Part shown: positions 32,431 to 45,544 of the stretch, piece after piece
Layout: the number at the start of each line of letters is the position of its first letter
How positions within the stretch are numbered: the first letter of the stretch is position 1
Assembly: GCA_002729525.1 (NCBI GenBank)
Contig: PBYI01000008.1
Location: 1 to 64,000 of the forward strand
Reading direction: 5' to 3'
DNA from: Nocardioides sp.
GTDB lineage: Bacteria > Actinomycetota > Actinomycetes > Propionibacteriales > Nocardioidaceae
Length of the DNA stretch: 64,000 nucleotides
The notes under the pieces: generated by a model
Database searches by the model: none
What the model saw: only the letters and a program-made list of their open reading frames with translations
Told to the model about the DNA's origin: nothing
Program-made: the position numbers and the translations under genes

Positions 32431-33327
32431 TCAGGCGTGCTGGCCGACCGCTGCCAGCGCTGCCCGCACCAGCGGGAGCACCTCGACCCGGCGCGCCTCG
32501 ACGTCGGTGACCGGCACCCACGCGGCCCGGTCGGTGGTCCCGTCCGGCTCGGCGACGACGGGCTCGCCGTCCCCGACCGCGACGGCGTAGACCAGTCCGA
32601 CGGTGTGCAGCTGCTCGTCGCGGCCGTTCGGCGCGGTGCCGTGCACGTGGTCGTCGACGACGGTGAGCACGGCGCCGGTCGTGGCGTCGAGACCGGTCTC
32701 CTCGCGGACCTCCCGGGCCAGCGCGTCGGAGGGGGTCTCCCCGTGCGCGACGCCGCCGCCCGGCAGGGTCCAGGAGCCCGGGTGCGCACCGCGTGCGGAG
32801 ATGCGCGTCAGCAGGACCTCCTCGCCGGAGGGCCCCGGACGCAGCGCGACGCCGTACGCGGCCACCCGGTGGTGCTCGAAGGGTCGGTAGTCGGCGAGCG
32901 CCTCGCGCACCAGGCCGACGGTCGGCACGGAGCCGTCCAGCACGCCCGAGAGCGGCTTCCAGGCAGCCTCCGAGGTCGAGCCGTCGACCTCGACCACGTG
33001 CGGCTCCTCGGCGTCGCGCGGGACCCAGCCCCGGAAGACGATCCGCACGGAGTGTGCGTCGACCCGGCGCCCTCGGCGGCGGGCGTGCGGGGTGTGCAGG
33101 CTGTAGGTGCGGGCGACGTCCTCGACGGTGACCGGCAGGCCGGTCTCCTCGTGCACCTCGCGGACCACCGCGTCGCGCGGGTCCTCGCCGTGCTCGACCC
33201 CGCCACCGGGGAGCGTCCAGCGCTCCTGGGTGGTCAGCCGTGCTGCCAGCCGGCTCAGCAGGATCTCGCCGTCGCGGACCACGACGGCGTACGCACCGAT
33301 CCTCTGCACCTGCTGGGCCACGTCCAC
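32431..33327 (-). CDS. Tandem NUDIX hydrolase
   Basis: 298 residues made of two NUDIX domains in one chain (about 10-140 and 155-290). Both Nudix boxes are complete: GGGVEHGEDPRDAVVREVHE leading to ETGL in the first and GGGVAHGETPSDALAREVRE leading to ETGL in the second. Each therefore keeps the metal-binding R-E-x-x-E-E core. Such enzymes hydrolyse nucleoside diphosphates linked to another group (oxidised nucleotides, NDP-sugars, coenzymes). The substrates cannot be predicted, and the two sites may differ. It lies 4 bp downstream of the acyltransferase gene on the same strand. Confidence 0.93.
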   Translation of the reverse strand: MDVAQQVQRIGAYAVVVRDGEILLSRLAARLTTQERWTLPGGGVEHGEDPRDAVVREVHEETGLPVTVEDVARTYSLHTPHARRRGRRVDAHSVRIVFRGWVPRDAEEPHVVEVDGSTSEAAWKPLSGVLDGSVPTVGLVREALADYRPFEHHRVAAYGVALRPGPSGEEVLLTRISARGAHPGSWTLPGGGVAHGETPSDALAREVREETGLDATTGAVLTVVDDHVHGTAPNGRDEQLHTVGLVYAVAVGDGEPVVAEPDGTTDRAAWVPVTDVEARRVEVLPLVRAALAAVGQHA

Positions 33328-33331
33328 GACC

Positions 33332-34114
33332 CTACGACCCCGGGGGCCGGTGCTCGATCGCGGACCGGGGCAGCACGTCCATCGCGGCGCTCTCCGCCGG
33401 GGTCGGGGCGTGCCCGCCGAGGTGCGCGGGATGCCACGGCGCCCACTCCCCCGGCCGCGGCCGGTGCTCCGGGAGCACCTGGAGCGCGTCGAGACCGCTC
33501 TGGAGGACCCGGCCGAGCCGGCGCGTGGTGGTCGCGTGGTCGGTGGACGCGTCCGTCCCGCCGATCGGCGCGTGGAACCGTACGTCGACCGTGCGGCCGC
33601 GGGTGACCAGCGGGCGCGGCAGCGGCTCCGTCGGGTGCCGCTTCTGCGGCCACAGCCGCTGCCCGCCCCACACGGTCACCGGCACGAGCGCCGCGCCGGT
33701 CTCGGCGGCCAGCGCCGCAGCGCCCGGCATCATCGGGCGCACGACGTACGACGGCGAGATGCCGCCCTCGGGGAACAGGCAGACCGTGTGTCCCTCCCGC
33801 AGCAGCCGCCGGGCCGCGAGGTAGGCCGCCGCGGGTGCCTCGCGGTCGACCGGGACGTGACGCATGGCGGTCATCGCGACGCCGGCCGGGGAGTCCCAGA
33901 TGTCGTGCCGGCACAGGAACCGCACCCGGCGCGGGTGGTCCAGCAGCGCCTGACCGATGAAGACGAAGTCGGGGAACGACACGTGGTTGCTGGCGAGCAG
34001 CACCGGCCCCCGGGTGGGCACGTGCTCCTGGCCGGCGGAGCGCACCCGCAGGCGGAGGGCGCGCAGCAGCACCTTGCCGGCGGCGATGGTGGTGCCGTAG
34101 ACGGGCTCGCTCAC
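33332..34114 (-). CDS. 1-acyl-glycerol-3-phosphate acyltransferase (PlsC) family protein
   Basis: 260 residues. The acyltransferase motifs are present: block I NHVSFPD (the H-x4-D catalytic pair, about residues 43-49), block II near FLCRHD, block III FPEGGIS (about 113-119) and block IV PVTVWGG. It transfers an acyl chain to lysophosphatidic acid or a similar acceptor at the membrane surface. There is no clear membrane helix, which is usual for short actinobacterial PlsC-like proteins. It lies 19 bp downstream of the geranylgeranyl-reductase-like gene. Confidence 0.9.
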   Translation of the reverse strand: MSEPVYGTTIAAGKVLLRALRLRVRSAGQEHVPTRGPVLLASNHVSFPDFVFIGQALLDHPRRVRFLCRHDIWDSPAGVAMTAMRHVPVDREAPAAAYLAARRLLREGHTVCLFPEGGISPSYVVRPMMPGAAALAAETGAALVPVTVWGGQRLWPQKRHPTEPLPRPLVTRGRTVDVRFHAPIGGTDASTDHATTTRRLGRVLQSGLDALQVLPEHRPRPGEWAPWHPAHLGGHAPTPAESAAMDVLPRSAIEHRPPGS

Positions 34115-34133
34115 ACCTGTGGTTCGGAGCCGG

Positions 34134-35396
34134 TCACGAGAAGGGTGGGCGGTGGTCGACGGTCAGCGACCGGCGGCCGGCCCACCGCCAGGCGCGCGCG
34201 GCGGAGTCGCGGTCCTCGTCGGTGACCAGGTTGCCCATCCAGCGCAGCGCGAGCGTCATCAGCCAGGTCGAGCGCATCCCGGCCGGGCCGAGACGCGGCA
34301 GCACCCACGGCACCGTCACGAGGCCCGCCAGGCGACGGGCGATGGAGAAGGCCTCCCCGTAGTGGTCGCGCAGCAGCGCGGGCCACAGCGCCGCGAGATC
34401 GGCGTCGGGGCCGTGCTCGGCGAGGAGCTCCACCAGCAGGCGACCGGTCTCGAGGCCGTAGTCGATGCCCTCGCCGTTGAGCGGGTTGACGCAGCCGGCT
34501 GCATCGCCGACGAGTGCCCAGTTGCGTCCGGCGACCCGGCTGACCGCGCCGCCCATCGGCAGCAGTGCCGACGTCTTGGCACGCAGCTCGCCGGTGAGCC
34601 CGAACTCCTCGCGGCGCAGTCCGGCGTAGTGGTCCATCAGCGGCTTCACCGCCAGGTCGGCCGGACGCTTCGCGGTCGCCAGCGTGCCGACGCCGAGGTT
34701 GACCTCGCCGCTGTCACGCCCGAGCGGGAAGATCCAGCCGTACCCGGACAGCACCGTGCCCTGCTCGTCGCGCAGCTCGAGGTGGCTGCTGATCCACGGA
34801 TCGTCGGCGCGCGTGGAGGCGACGTACGACCGGCCGGCGACGCCGTAGACCGTCTCGCGGTGCCACTCGCGGCCGAGCACCTTGCCCAGCGGCGAGCGGA
34901 CGCCGTCGGCGACGACGAGCCGCCGGCACGCCACCTCGTACGTCGGCTCGTCGCGGCCGCCGCGGAAGACCACGGCCGCGACCCTGTCGCCGTCCATCCG
35001 TACGTCGACCGCGCGGGCGCCCTGGAGGTCGGTCGCGCCGGCCTCGACGGCCGTCGCGCGCAGGTAGTCGTCGAGCTCGGTGCGGGGCACCGCGCTGCCC
35101 CAGGAGGGCAACGTGCCGCCGGGCCACGGCAGGTGCAGCACCTGGCCGAACCCGTGTGCGCGCAGGCCGTGGTTGACGGTGCGCTGCCGCAGCCACGGCT
35201 CGAGGCCGAGCCGACCGAGCTCGTGCACGGCACGCGGGGTCAGCCCGTCGCCGCAGGTCTTGTCGCGGGGGAAGGTCGCGGCGTCCGCGAGCACCACGTC
35301 GTACCCCTGGCGGGCCGCCCAGGCCGCCGCCGACGCACCGGCCGGGCCGGCTCCGACGACGAGCACGTCGGTGCTGGTGGGGCGCCCGTCACTCAT
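34134..35396 (-). CDS. Geranylgeranyl-reductase-family FAD-dependent oxidoreductase
   Basis: 420 residues. It has an N-terminal FAD dinucleotide fold VLVVGAGPAGASAAAWAARQ (about residues 12-31), the KTCGDGLTPRAV segment typical of geranylgeranyl reductases, VVADGVRS (GD/ADG motif, about 165) and the second FAD motif ALVGDAAGCVNPLNGEGI (about 295-312). Related actinobacterial proteins saturate isoprenoid double bonds, for example of the menaquinone side chain (MenJ in mycobacteria) or of archaeal-type lipids. Menaquinone is the more likely substrate here, but no men gene is in the window. The C-terminal RWMGNLVTDED block is common in the actinobacterial group. Confidence 0.88.
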   Translation of the reverse strand: MSDGRPTSTDVLVVGAGPAGASAAAWAARQGYDVVLADAATFPRDKTCGDGLTPRAVHELGRLGLEPWLRQRTVNHGLRAHGFGQVLHLPWPGGTLPSWGSAVPRTELDDYLRATAVEAGATDLQGARAVDVRMDGDRVAAVVFRGGRDEPTYEVACRRLVVADGVRSPLGKVLGREWHRETVYGVAGRSYVASTRADDPWISSHLELRDEQGTVLSGYGWIFPLGRDSGEVNLGVGTLATAKRPADLAVKPLMDHYAGLRREEFGLTGELRAKTSALLPMGGAVSRVAGRNWALVGDAAGCVNPLNGEGIDYGLETGRLLVELLAEHGPDADLAALWPALLRDHYGEAFSIARRLAGLVTVPWVLPRLGPAGMRSTWLMTLALRWMGNLVTDEDRDSAARAWRWAGRRSLTVDHRPPFS

Positions 35397-35464
35397 GCCC
35401 GCATCCTCTCAGGCGGTCCCAGCGCGCGGCGCGAGTGGTGGCCGTCCCGGCGTACGGCGCGGTC

Positions 35465-35944
35465 TCAGGTGTCGAACCTCGCCGCGACCTCGTCGCGCAG
35501 CACCACGTCGATCCGCTCGCGCAGGTGCTCGCGCATCGGCGGGAGGCCCGACAGCCACCACCACCGCACCTCCAGCGACTCGTCGTCGCCGACGGCCGCC
35601 TCCCCGCCGACCCAGCGGCAGGCGAAGGTGTGGTCGAGGTAGACCGCCTCGTCGCCGTTCACGTGCGTCACCGGGGCCGTCGCGTGCACCCAGGCCAGCC
35701 GCTCGACCGCGATCTCGGTGCAGGTCTCCTCCCTGGCCTCCCGCACGGCGGCGGCCGCGGGCTGCTCGCCCGGGTCCACGATCCCGGTCACAGGCGCCCA
35801 CTGCCCGTTGTCGGACCGTCGCACCAGGAGCACCTCGCGCTGCGCACCCTCGCCCCGCAGCACCACGGCCGTCACGCCCGGGAGCCAGAGTCGGGCTCGG
35901 CCCACGTGGCGACGCAGCTCGACGACGAAGTCCGGGATGGGCAC
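35465..35944 (-). CDS. NUDIX hydrolase
   Basis: 159 residues with one NUDIX domain. The box reads GIVDPGEQPAAAAVREAREE followed by TCTEI: the R-E-x-x-E-E core is intact, but the usual Gly after the glutamates is Cys. The protein has a W-x-P-V-T-G region before the box and WWLSGLPP at the end, like the mutator/ADP-ribose group of actinobacteria. Substrate unknown. It lies downstream of the rpoC terminator and of a 12-bp-arm hairpin; own promoter expected. Confidence 0.9.
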   Translation of the reverse strand: MPIPDFVVELRRHVGRARLWLPGVTAVVLRGEGAQREVLLVRRSDNGQWAPVTGIVDPGEQPAAAAVREAREETCTEIAVERLAWVHATAPVTHVNGDEAVYLDHTFACRWVGGEAAVGDDESLEVRWWWLSGLPPMREHLRERIDVVLRDEVAARFDT

Positions 35945-35979
35945 TCCCCCGTTCTACCCGACCGCCCTCGTCCCGGGAC

Positions 35980-36007
35980 CGACCCGGCGCATGTTTGCGC
36001 CGGGTCG
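35980..36007. repeat. Copy of the CGACCCGGCGCA hairpin
   Basis: Arms CGACCCGGCGCA and its exact complement around loop TGTT. The arms are identical to the inner part of the hairpin at 11641-11674 and only one loop base differs. It lies between the rpoC terminator and the NUDIX start. Because it is found next to unrelated genes, it looks like a dispersed intergenic palindrome; it could also act as a second terminator. Confidence 0.75.
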
Positions 36008-36033
36008 ATCTCCGCGCGACGCCGGGACGCACC

Positions 36034-36075
36034 GAGGCCCCCGGGGCCGGCTGGTGCGCCGGCCCCGGGGGCCTC
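36034..36075 (-). terminator. Terminator hairpin of rpoBC
   Basis: Perfect 18-bp arms (GAGGCCCCCGGGGCCGGC and complement) around a 6-base loop, ending 19 bp after the rpoC stop. No T-run follows, as is common in high-GC actinobacteria. It is the strongest hairpin near the end of the rpoBC transcript. Confidence 0.9.
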
Positions 36076-36093
36076 TGGTGGGTGGTGCTGCGA

Positions 36094-39969
<3,876 letters not shown>

Positions 39970-40059
39970 GGTGGCTGCAACCCTTCGGTAGTTCTTGAGA
40001 AAGAGAAGTCAGGGGGCGGAGGCCGGCCGGCGCACGCGGGGCGCGCGCCGGCCGGCGGC

Positions 40060-43000
40060 TCACACCTCTTCGACCGAGCTGGGCTCGCGGCGGGACAGGT
40101 CGATGCCGAGCTCCTCCGCAGCGCGGAAGACGTCGTCCTCGGCGTCGCGCATCTCGATGGCCGTGCCGTCCTGGGACAGCACCTCCACGTTGAGGCACAG
40201 CGACTGCATCTCCTTGACGAGCACCTTGAACGACTCCGGGATGCCCGAGTCGGGGATGTTCTCGCCCTTGACGATGGCCTCGTAGACCTTCACGCGGCCC
40301 GGCACGTCGTCGGACTTGATCGTCAGCAGCTCCTGCAGGGCGTAGGCGGCGCCGTACGCCTCCATCGCCCAGACCTCCATCTCACCGAACCGCTGGCCGC
40401 CGAACTGGGCCTTACCGCCCAGCGGCTGCTGCGTGATCATCGAGTAGGGCCCGGTCGAGCGCGCGTGGATCTTGTCGTCGACGAGGTGGTGCAGCTTGAG
40501 GATGTACATGTAGCCGACCGAGACCGGGTCCGGGAACGGCTCGCCGGAGCGACCGTCGAACAGGTCGGCCTTGCCGGTCTCGTCGATCATCCGCACGCCG
40601 TCGCGGTTGGGGATCGTCGCACCGAGCAGGCCGGTGATCTCGTCCTCGCGGGCACCGTCGAAGACCGGGGTGGCGACGCGGCTGTTCGGGTCCGCGGTCT
40701 CCAGACCGATCTTGATGAGGCGCTGCTTCCAGTCGCTGTCGTCGGCGTCGCCGGAGAGGTTGAGGTCCCAACCCTGCTTGGCGAGCCAGCCGAGGTGCAG
40801 CTCGAGGATCTGGCCGATGTTCATCCGTCGCGGGACACCCAGCGGGTTGAGCACGACGTCGACCGGGGTGCCGTCCTCCATGAACGGCATGTCCTCGACC
40901 GGCAGGATCTTCGCGATGACGCCCTTGTTGCCGTGACGGCCGGCGAGCTTGTCACCCACGGAGATCTTGCGCTTCTGCGCGACGTAGACGCGCACCAGCT
41001 GGTTGACGCCCGGCGGCAGCTCGTCGCCGTCCTCGCGGTCGAAGACCCGGACGCCGATGACGGTGCCGGACTCGCCGTGCGGGACCTTCATCGAGGTGTC
41101 GCGCACCTCGCGCGCCTTCTCGCCGAAGATCGCGCGGAGCAGGCGCTCCTCGGGGGTCAGCTCGGTCTCGCCCTTGGGGGTCACCTTGCCGACGAGGATG
41201 TCACCGGTGGTGACCTCCGCGCCGATGCGGATGATGCCCCGCTCGTCGAGGTCGGCCAGGCCCTCCTCGGAGACGTTCGGGATGTCCCGGGTGATCTCCT
41301 CGGGGCCGAGCTTGGTGTCGCGGGCGTCGACCTCGTGCTCCTCGATGTGGATCGAGGTGAGGACGTCCTCCTGCACCAGCCGCTGGCTGAGGATGATCGC
41401 GTCCTCGTAGTTGTGGCCCTGCCACGGCATGAACGCGACCAGCAGGTTGGTGCCCAGCGCCATCTCGGCGTCGTCGGTGCAGGGACCGTCGGCGATCGGC
41501 GAGCCGACCTCGAGGCGGTCGCCCTCGGCGACGAGCGGGCGCTGGTTGGTGCACGTGCCCTGGTTGGAGCGACGGAACTTCGCCAGCTTGTAGGTGGAGT
41601 AGGTGCCGTCGTCGTTCATCGTCTCGATGAGGTCGGCGGAGACCTCGCGGACCACGCCGGCCTTCGTCGCGGTGACGACGTCACCGGCGTCGACGGCGGC
41701 GCGGTACTCGATGCCCGTGCCGACCAGCGGCGCGTCGCTCTTGATGAGCGGGACGGCCTGACGCTGCATGTTGGCGCCCATGAGCGCACGGTTGGCGTCG
41801 TCGTGCTCGAGGAACGGGATCAGGGCGGTCGCGACCGACACCATCTGGCGCGGCGAGACGTCCATGTAGTCGACCTCGCCGGCCAGCAGCTCGGAGACCT
41901 CGCCGTCGCGCTGGCGGACCAGCACGCGCTCGTTGACGAAGCGACCCTCGTCGTCGAGCAGCGCGTTGGCCTGCGCGATGACGTAGCGGTCCTCGTCGTC
42001 GGCGGTGAGGTAGTCGATCTGGTCGGTGACCTGTCCCTCGGTGACCCGGCGGTACGGCGTCTCGACGAAGCCGAACGGGTTGATCCGGCCAAAGGAGGCC
42101 AGCGAGCCGATCAGACCGATGTTGGGACCCTCAGGCGTCTCGATCGGGCACATGCGGCCGTAGTGCGACGGGTGGACGTCGCGGACCTCCATGCCGGCGC
42201 GGTCGCGCGACAGACCACCCGGGCCGAGCGCGGAGAGACGACGCTTGTGCGTCAGACCCGCGATCGGGTTGGTCTGGTCCATGAACTGAGACAGCTGGCT
42301 GGTGCCGAAGAACTCCTTCAGCGCCGCGACCACGGGACGGATGTTGATCAGGGACTGCGGCGTGATCGCCTCGACGTCCTGGGTCGTCATCCGCTCACGG
42401 ACCACGCGCTCCATGCGGGCCAGGCCGGTGCGGAGCTGGTTCTGGATCAGCTCGCCCACGGTCCGCATGCGGCGGTTGCCGAAGTGGTCGATGTCGTCCG
42501 CGTCGACCTCGATGGTGCCCTGGGGCGCCTCGAGCTCGGTGCGGCCGTCGTGCAGCGACACGATGTAGGTGATCGTCGCGACGACGTCGGCGATGGTCAG
42601 CGTCTGGTGGTCGAACGCCTGGTCGCCGCCGAGCTTCTTGTTGATCTTGTACCGGCCGACCTTGGCGAGGTCGTAGCGCTTGGGGTTGAAGTAGTAGTTC
42701 TTCAGCAGCGTCAGCGCGGCCTCGCGCGTCGGGGGCTCACCCGGGCGCAGCTTGCGGTAGATGTCCAGCAGCGCGTCGTCGGGACCCTGGGTGGAGTCCT
42801 TCTCCTCGCTGAGCTGGATCGACTCGAACTGACGCAGGCCGGTCATGACCGCGTCGTAGTCGTAGTCCTCGCCGATGTCCTCGGCGACGGCCTGGAGGGC
42901 CTTCAGCAGGACGGTGACGTTCTGCTTGCGCTTGCGGTCGAGGCGGACGCCGACCATGTCGCGCTTGTCGACCTCGAACTCCAGCCACGCGCCGCGCGAC

Positions 43001-43560
43001 GGGATCACGCGAGCGGTGTAGATGTCCTTGTCCGAGGTCTTGTCGAGCGAGCGCTCGAAGTAGACGCCGGGGCTGCGGACCAGCTGCGACACCACGACAC
43101 GCTCGGTGCCGTTGATGACGAAGGTGCCCTTGTCGGTCATGAGCGGGAAGTCGCCCATGAAGACCGTCTGGCCCTTGATCTCACCGGTGTCGTTGTTGGT
43201 GAACTCCGCGGACACGTAGAGCGGTGCGGAGTAGGTGAAGTCCTTCTCCTTGCACTCGTCCACGGTGTACTTGGGGTCGTAGAAGACCGGGTTCTCGAAC
43301 GAGAGCGACATCGTCTCGGAGAAGTCCTCGATCGGGGAGATCTCCTCGAAGATCTCCTGCAGACCGGACTTCTCGGACACGTCGTCGCCGGCCTCACGAC
43401 GGCGCTCGACCTCGGCGGTCCAGGCGTCGTTGCCGATGAGCCAGTCGAAGCTGTCCGTCTGCAGCGAAAGCAGCTGCGGGAGCTCGAGGGGCTCGGCGAT
43501 CTTCGCGAACGAGATGCGGCGGGATGCGGAGTTGACGGCAGAAATACTGCGCTCGGCCAA
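40060..43560 (-). CDS. rpoB: RNA polymerase beta subunit
   Basis: 1166 residues from a TTG start at 43560. This start is supported by GAAGGA six bases upstream (43567-43572) and by the usual N-terminus A-E-R-S ... [14 protein letters not shown]. Earlier in-frame starts would add leader sequence. The rifampicin region contains [20 protein letters not shown]. In E. coli numbering D516, H526 and S531 are the sensitive residues, while N518, L521 and S522 are replaced by T, I and A. The catalytic Lys regions and the [20 protein letters not shown] block near the end are intact. Promoter proposed at 43661-43689. Confidence 0.98.
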   Translation of the reverse strand: MAERSISAVNSASRRISFAKIAEPLELPQLLSLQTDSFDWLIGNDAWTAEVERRREAGDDVSEKSGLQEIFEEISPIEDFSETMSLSFENPVFYDPKYTVDECKEKDFTYSAPLYVSAEFTNNDTGEIKGQTVFMGDFPLMTDKGTFVINGTERVVVSQLVRSPGVYFERSLDKTSDKDIYTARVIPSRGAWLEFEVDKRDMVGVRLDRKRKQNVTVLLKALQAVAEDIGEDYDYDAVMTGLRQFESIQLSEEKDSTQGPDDALLDIYRKLRPGEPPTREAALTLLKNYYFNPKRYDLAKVGRYKINKKLGGDQAFDHQTLTIADVVATITYIVSLHDGRTELEAPQGTIEVDADDIDHFGNRRMRTVGELIQNQLRTGLARMERVVRERMTTQDVEAITPQSLINIRPVVAALKEFFGTSQLSQFMDQTNPIAGLTHKRRLSALGPGGLSRDRAGMEVRDVHPSHYGRMCPIETPEGPNIGLIGSLASFGRINPFGFVETPYRRVTEGQVTDQIDYLTADDEDRYVIAQANALLDDEGRFVNERVLVRQRDGEVSELLAGEVDYMDVSPRQMVSVATALIPFLEHDDANRALMGANMQRQAVPLIKSDAPLVGTGIEYRAAVDAGDVVTATKAGVVREVSADLIETMNDDGTYSTYKLAKFRRSNQGTCTNQRPLVAEGDRLEVGSPIADGPCTDDAEMALGTNLLVAFMPWQGHNYEDAIILSQRLVQEDVLTSIHIEEHEVDARDTKLGPEEITRDIPNVSEEGLADLDERGIIRIGAEVTTGDILVGKVTPKGETELTPEERLLRAIFGEKAREVRDTSMKVPHGESGTVIGVRVFDREDGDELPPGVNQLVRVYVAQKRKISVGDKLAGRHGNKGVIAKILPVEDMPFMEDGTPVDVVLNPLGVPRRMNIGQILELHLGWLAKQGWDLNLSGDADDSDWKQRLIKIGLETADPNSRVATPVFDGAREDEITGLLGATIPNRDGVRMIDETGKADLFDGRSGEPFPDPVSVGYMYILKLHHLVDDKIHARSTGPYSMITQQPLGGKAQFGGQRFGEMEVWAMEAYGAAYALQELLTIKSDDVPGRVKVYEAIVKGENIPDSGIPESFKVLVKEMQSLCLNVEVLSQDGTAIEMRDAEDDVFRAAEELGIDLSRREPSSVEEV

Positions 43561-43660
43561 GAGACGTCCTTCGCAAGAAACGCGGGTGGTGAGCACCTGG
43601 CCACCGCAGCATCGACCATCCGGGCAGGGCGACGTGTATTTGAGGCAGGCGCAAAGCGCT

Positions 43661-43689
43661 ACACTACCGCACCGACGCGCGCACCACAA
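43661..43689 (-). promoter_or_regulatory. Candidate sigma-A promoter of rpoBC
   Basis: Minus strand: -35 TTGTGG (43684-43689), 17-bp spacer, -10 TAGTGT (43661-43666). Predicted start near 43654 gives a 5' leader of about 94 nt to the TTG start. It is the best-spaced pair in the gap between rpoB and the Mce-associated genes. A separate promoter fits the fact that the mce operon lies upstream. Confidence 0.5.
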
Positions 43690-43771
43690 AGGGCGCAGGT
43701 CGTGTCACGTTCACTGCACTGGCGACGATGATGACCCGAGGCGTCCTCGGCGGTCAAGCAGCCACGCGGCC

Positions 43772-43787
43772 CGGGTGTGGACACCCG
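43772..43787 (-). terminator. Possible weak terminator after the mce operon
   Basis: CGGGTGT-GG-ACACCCG palindrome, 12 bp beyond the last stop of the mce operon (43800) and about 80 bp before the proposed rpoB promoter. The stem is short, so read-through into rpoB is possible. Confidence 0.4.
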
Positions 43788-43799
43788 CCCCGCGGCACG

Positions 43800-44810
43800 T
43801 CACTCGTCGTCGGGGCAGGGCGCTCCGGCACTGAGCACCAGGCACTCCACGAGCCAGCCGCCGTCGGCGGACTGCATCCGGGCGGTGACCTGGTCGCGGT
43901 AGGTCGTCGCACTGCCGGCGTTCTCGGTGCTGCGGTCGAAGAACAGCAGCACGTCGACCCGGTCGGCCCCCGTGCGAGCGACGCCCGAGGCGATCACCGA
44001 GGCACTCACCACGGTCTCGGTGCGCGGCGCGTTCTCGGCGACCGCGGAGTCGAAGTAGTCCTCGTACTGCGCGCGGTAGGCGTCGGTCATGTAGCCGACG
44101 GCGTCGGCCCGGCTCGCGTCGAGGTCGCGGTAGTCGTAGGACACGATCGGGACGATCGCCTCCTCCGCGGCGGCCCGGGCGTCCGCGACCTCGTCCGCGT
44201 CGGGCAGCCCGTCGGCCGCGCCGGTAGCGGCACCGCCGATGCTCAGGGACAGCACGGTCGCGACGAGCAGCAGCACCGCGACCGTGACCGCGGCGACGAG
44301 CACTCCTGTGCCGACCCGGACACCGCCGGCCGTCGCCGCGTCGGCCTCGTCCTGCTCGTCAGTGGTCTCGCCAGACTCGTGGTCGTGCTCGTCGTCGCCC
44401 TCGTCGTCGCCCTCGTCGTCGCCCTCGTCGTCGCCCTCGTCGGCGCCCTCGTCGGCGCCCTCGTCGGCGCCCGAGTCGGCGGGGTCGCCGTCGTACGGCG
44501 CGTAGCCCGCGTCCGTGGACTTCTCCAGCGAGACCGGAGCCGCCGTGGACTCCTCCGCCGGCTCCTCGACCGGCTCGTCGACCGGCTCCTCGCGCAGGTC
44601 GACCGGGGCCTCGGCGTCGGCCTCGGCGAGCTCGGCGTCGTGCGCGGCCCGGCGCTCGGGGTCGAGCAGCACCTCGGCGGCCTGGTTGGCCAGCCGGAAG
44701 CGGCGGTCACCGGGCTCGCGGTCGGCGATCTCGGCGCGCCAGGCGGCGCGCACCTCCTCGTCGGAGGCGCCGGGCTCCAGGCCCAGGACGTCGTACCAGC
44801 TCGGGGTCAC
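43800..44810 (-). CDS. Mce-associated membrane protein with N-terminal degenerate J-like domain
   Basis: 336 residues, GTG start overlapping the previous stop (GTGA). Residues about 4-60 look like a J-domain: WYDVLGLEPGASDEEVRAAW, then ANQAAEVLLDPERRAAHDAE, which matches helices I/II and III/IV. The H-P-D loop that activates Hsp70 is missing (it reads AEIADREPGD). An acidic region follows, including a run of Asp/Glu/Gly repeats (12-bp DNA repeats about 44391-44470). One membrane helix lies at about 180-203, then the Mce-associated (Mam) extracytoplasmic domain with VSYDYRDLDASRADAVGYMT. Mam proteins accompany and stabilise Mce transporters. The J-like part is unusual and may anchor a cytoplasmic partner. 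Confidence 0.85.
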   Translation of the reverse strand: MTPSWYDVLGLEPGASDEEVRAAWRAEIADREPGDRRFRLANQAAEVLLDPERRAAHDAELAEADAEAPVDLREEPVDEPVEEPAEESTAAPVSLEKSTDAGYAPYDGDPADSGADEGADEGADEGDDEGDDEGDDEGDDEHDHESGETTDEQDEADAATAGGVRVGTGVLVAAVTVAVLLLVATVLSLSIGGAATGAADGLPDADEVADARAAAEEAIVPIVSYDYRDLDASRADAVGYMTDAYRAQYEDYFDSAVAENAPRTETVVSASVIASGVARTGADRVDVLLFFDRSTENAGSATTYRDQVTARMQSADGGWLVECLVLSAGAPCPDDE

Positions 44811-45544
44811 GATCCCTCCCCCGCTCCGCTGCTCGCACCGTCGGAGGGAGCGGGCACCGACGTCGCGGTGGGCGCCTCGGTCGGGACGTCGGTCGGGGCG
44901 TCCGTGCCGCCGAGGAGGTCCTCGCCGCCGGCCGCCGCGACGGGCGCGTAGTCGTCGACGAGCCAGGTGCCATCGACCAGGACGAGCGAGACCTGCCACC
45001 GCAGCTGGTCGGGGCCGTACTGGAGCCGCTCGCCCTCGGTGTCGGGGTCGGGGTAGCTGCTGGTGAGTGAGGCGGCCACCAGCACACTGGCCGAGTCGGG
45101 GTCGATCGTCTCCACGCCGGTGGCGGTCAGCTCGGCCTCGCGGGCGTAGCCCGACTGGGCGACGACCTGCTCGGCCACGCCGACGTTCTCCTCGAAGTCG
45201 ACCTGGAACTTCGAGGTCATGACCTCCTCGACGCGCGCGACGTAGTCAGGCATCGCGTTCTGGTCGTCCAGGTCGCCCGGGCCGTAGGTGTTGAGTCGCA
45301 GCACGAACTGGTCGGCCGTGCTCATCGCCTCCTCGGCGGTCGCGGTGTCGTACGACGTCGCGGCCTCACCGCCGACGACGAGCTGGCGCAACCGGTCCCC
45401 CACCGACGCGCTCGAGTCGGTCGCGCCGGCCAGGCGCGCTCCGAGCACGACCAGGCAGACGACCGAGACGACGAGCGCGGCGACGACGAGGAGAAGGCGG
45501 GTGCGGCTGGTCAGTCCAGCCCCATCGGCTCCCCGAGCAGCCAC
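44807..45544 (-). CDS. Mce-associated membrane protein
   Basis: About 245 residues with a membrane helix at about residues 16-38 (LLLVVAALVVSVVCLVVLGA), then a Mam-type extracytoplasmic domain with AEEAMSTADQFVLRLNTYGP and SKFQVDFEENVGVAEQVVAQ blocks. The C-terminal 40 residues are low-complexity Pro/Thr/Ala/Ser. The exact start is uncertain: GTG 45544 overlaps the preceding mceF gene by 34 bp; a non-standard CTG right at the mceF stop is the only nearer option. It is coupled to the next gene by GTGA. Part of the Mce complex periphery in mycobacteria-like systems. Confidence 0.82.
   Translation of the reverse strand: MAARGADGAGLTSRTRLLLVVAALVVSVVCLVVLGARLAGATDSSASVGDRLRQLVVGGEAATSYDTATAEEAMSTADQFVLRLNTYGPGDLDDQNAMPDYVARVEEVMTSKFQVDFEENVGVAEQVVAQSGYAREAELTATGVETIDPDSASVLVAASLTSSYPDPDTEGERLQYGPDQLRWQVSLVLVDGTWLVDDYAPVAAAGGEDLLGGTDAPTDVPTEAPTATSVPAPSDGASSGAGEGS

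Noticed and set aside
43728..44951. Long plus-strand frame opposite the Mce-associated protein
   Set aside because: It is antisense to a gene with clear Mce-associated and J-like features and has the Val/Gly/Arg-rich composition typical of a GC-rich antisense frame.
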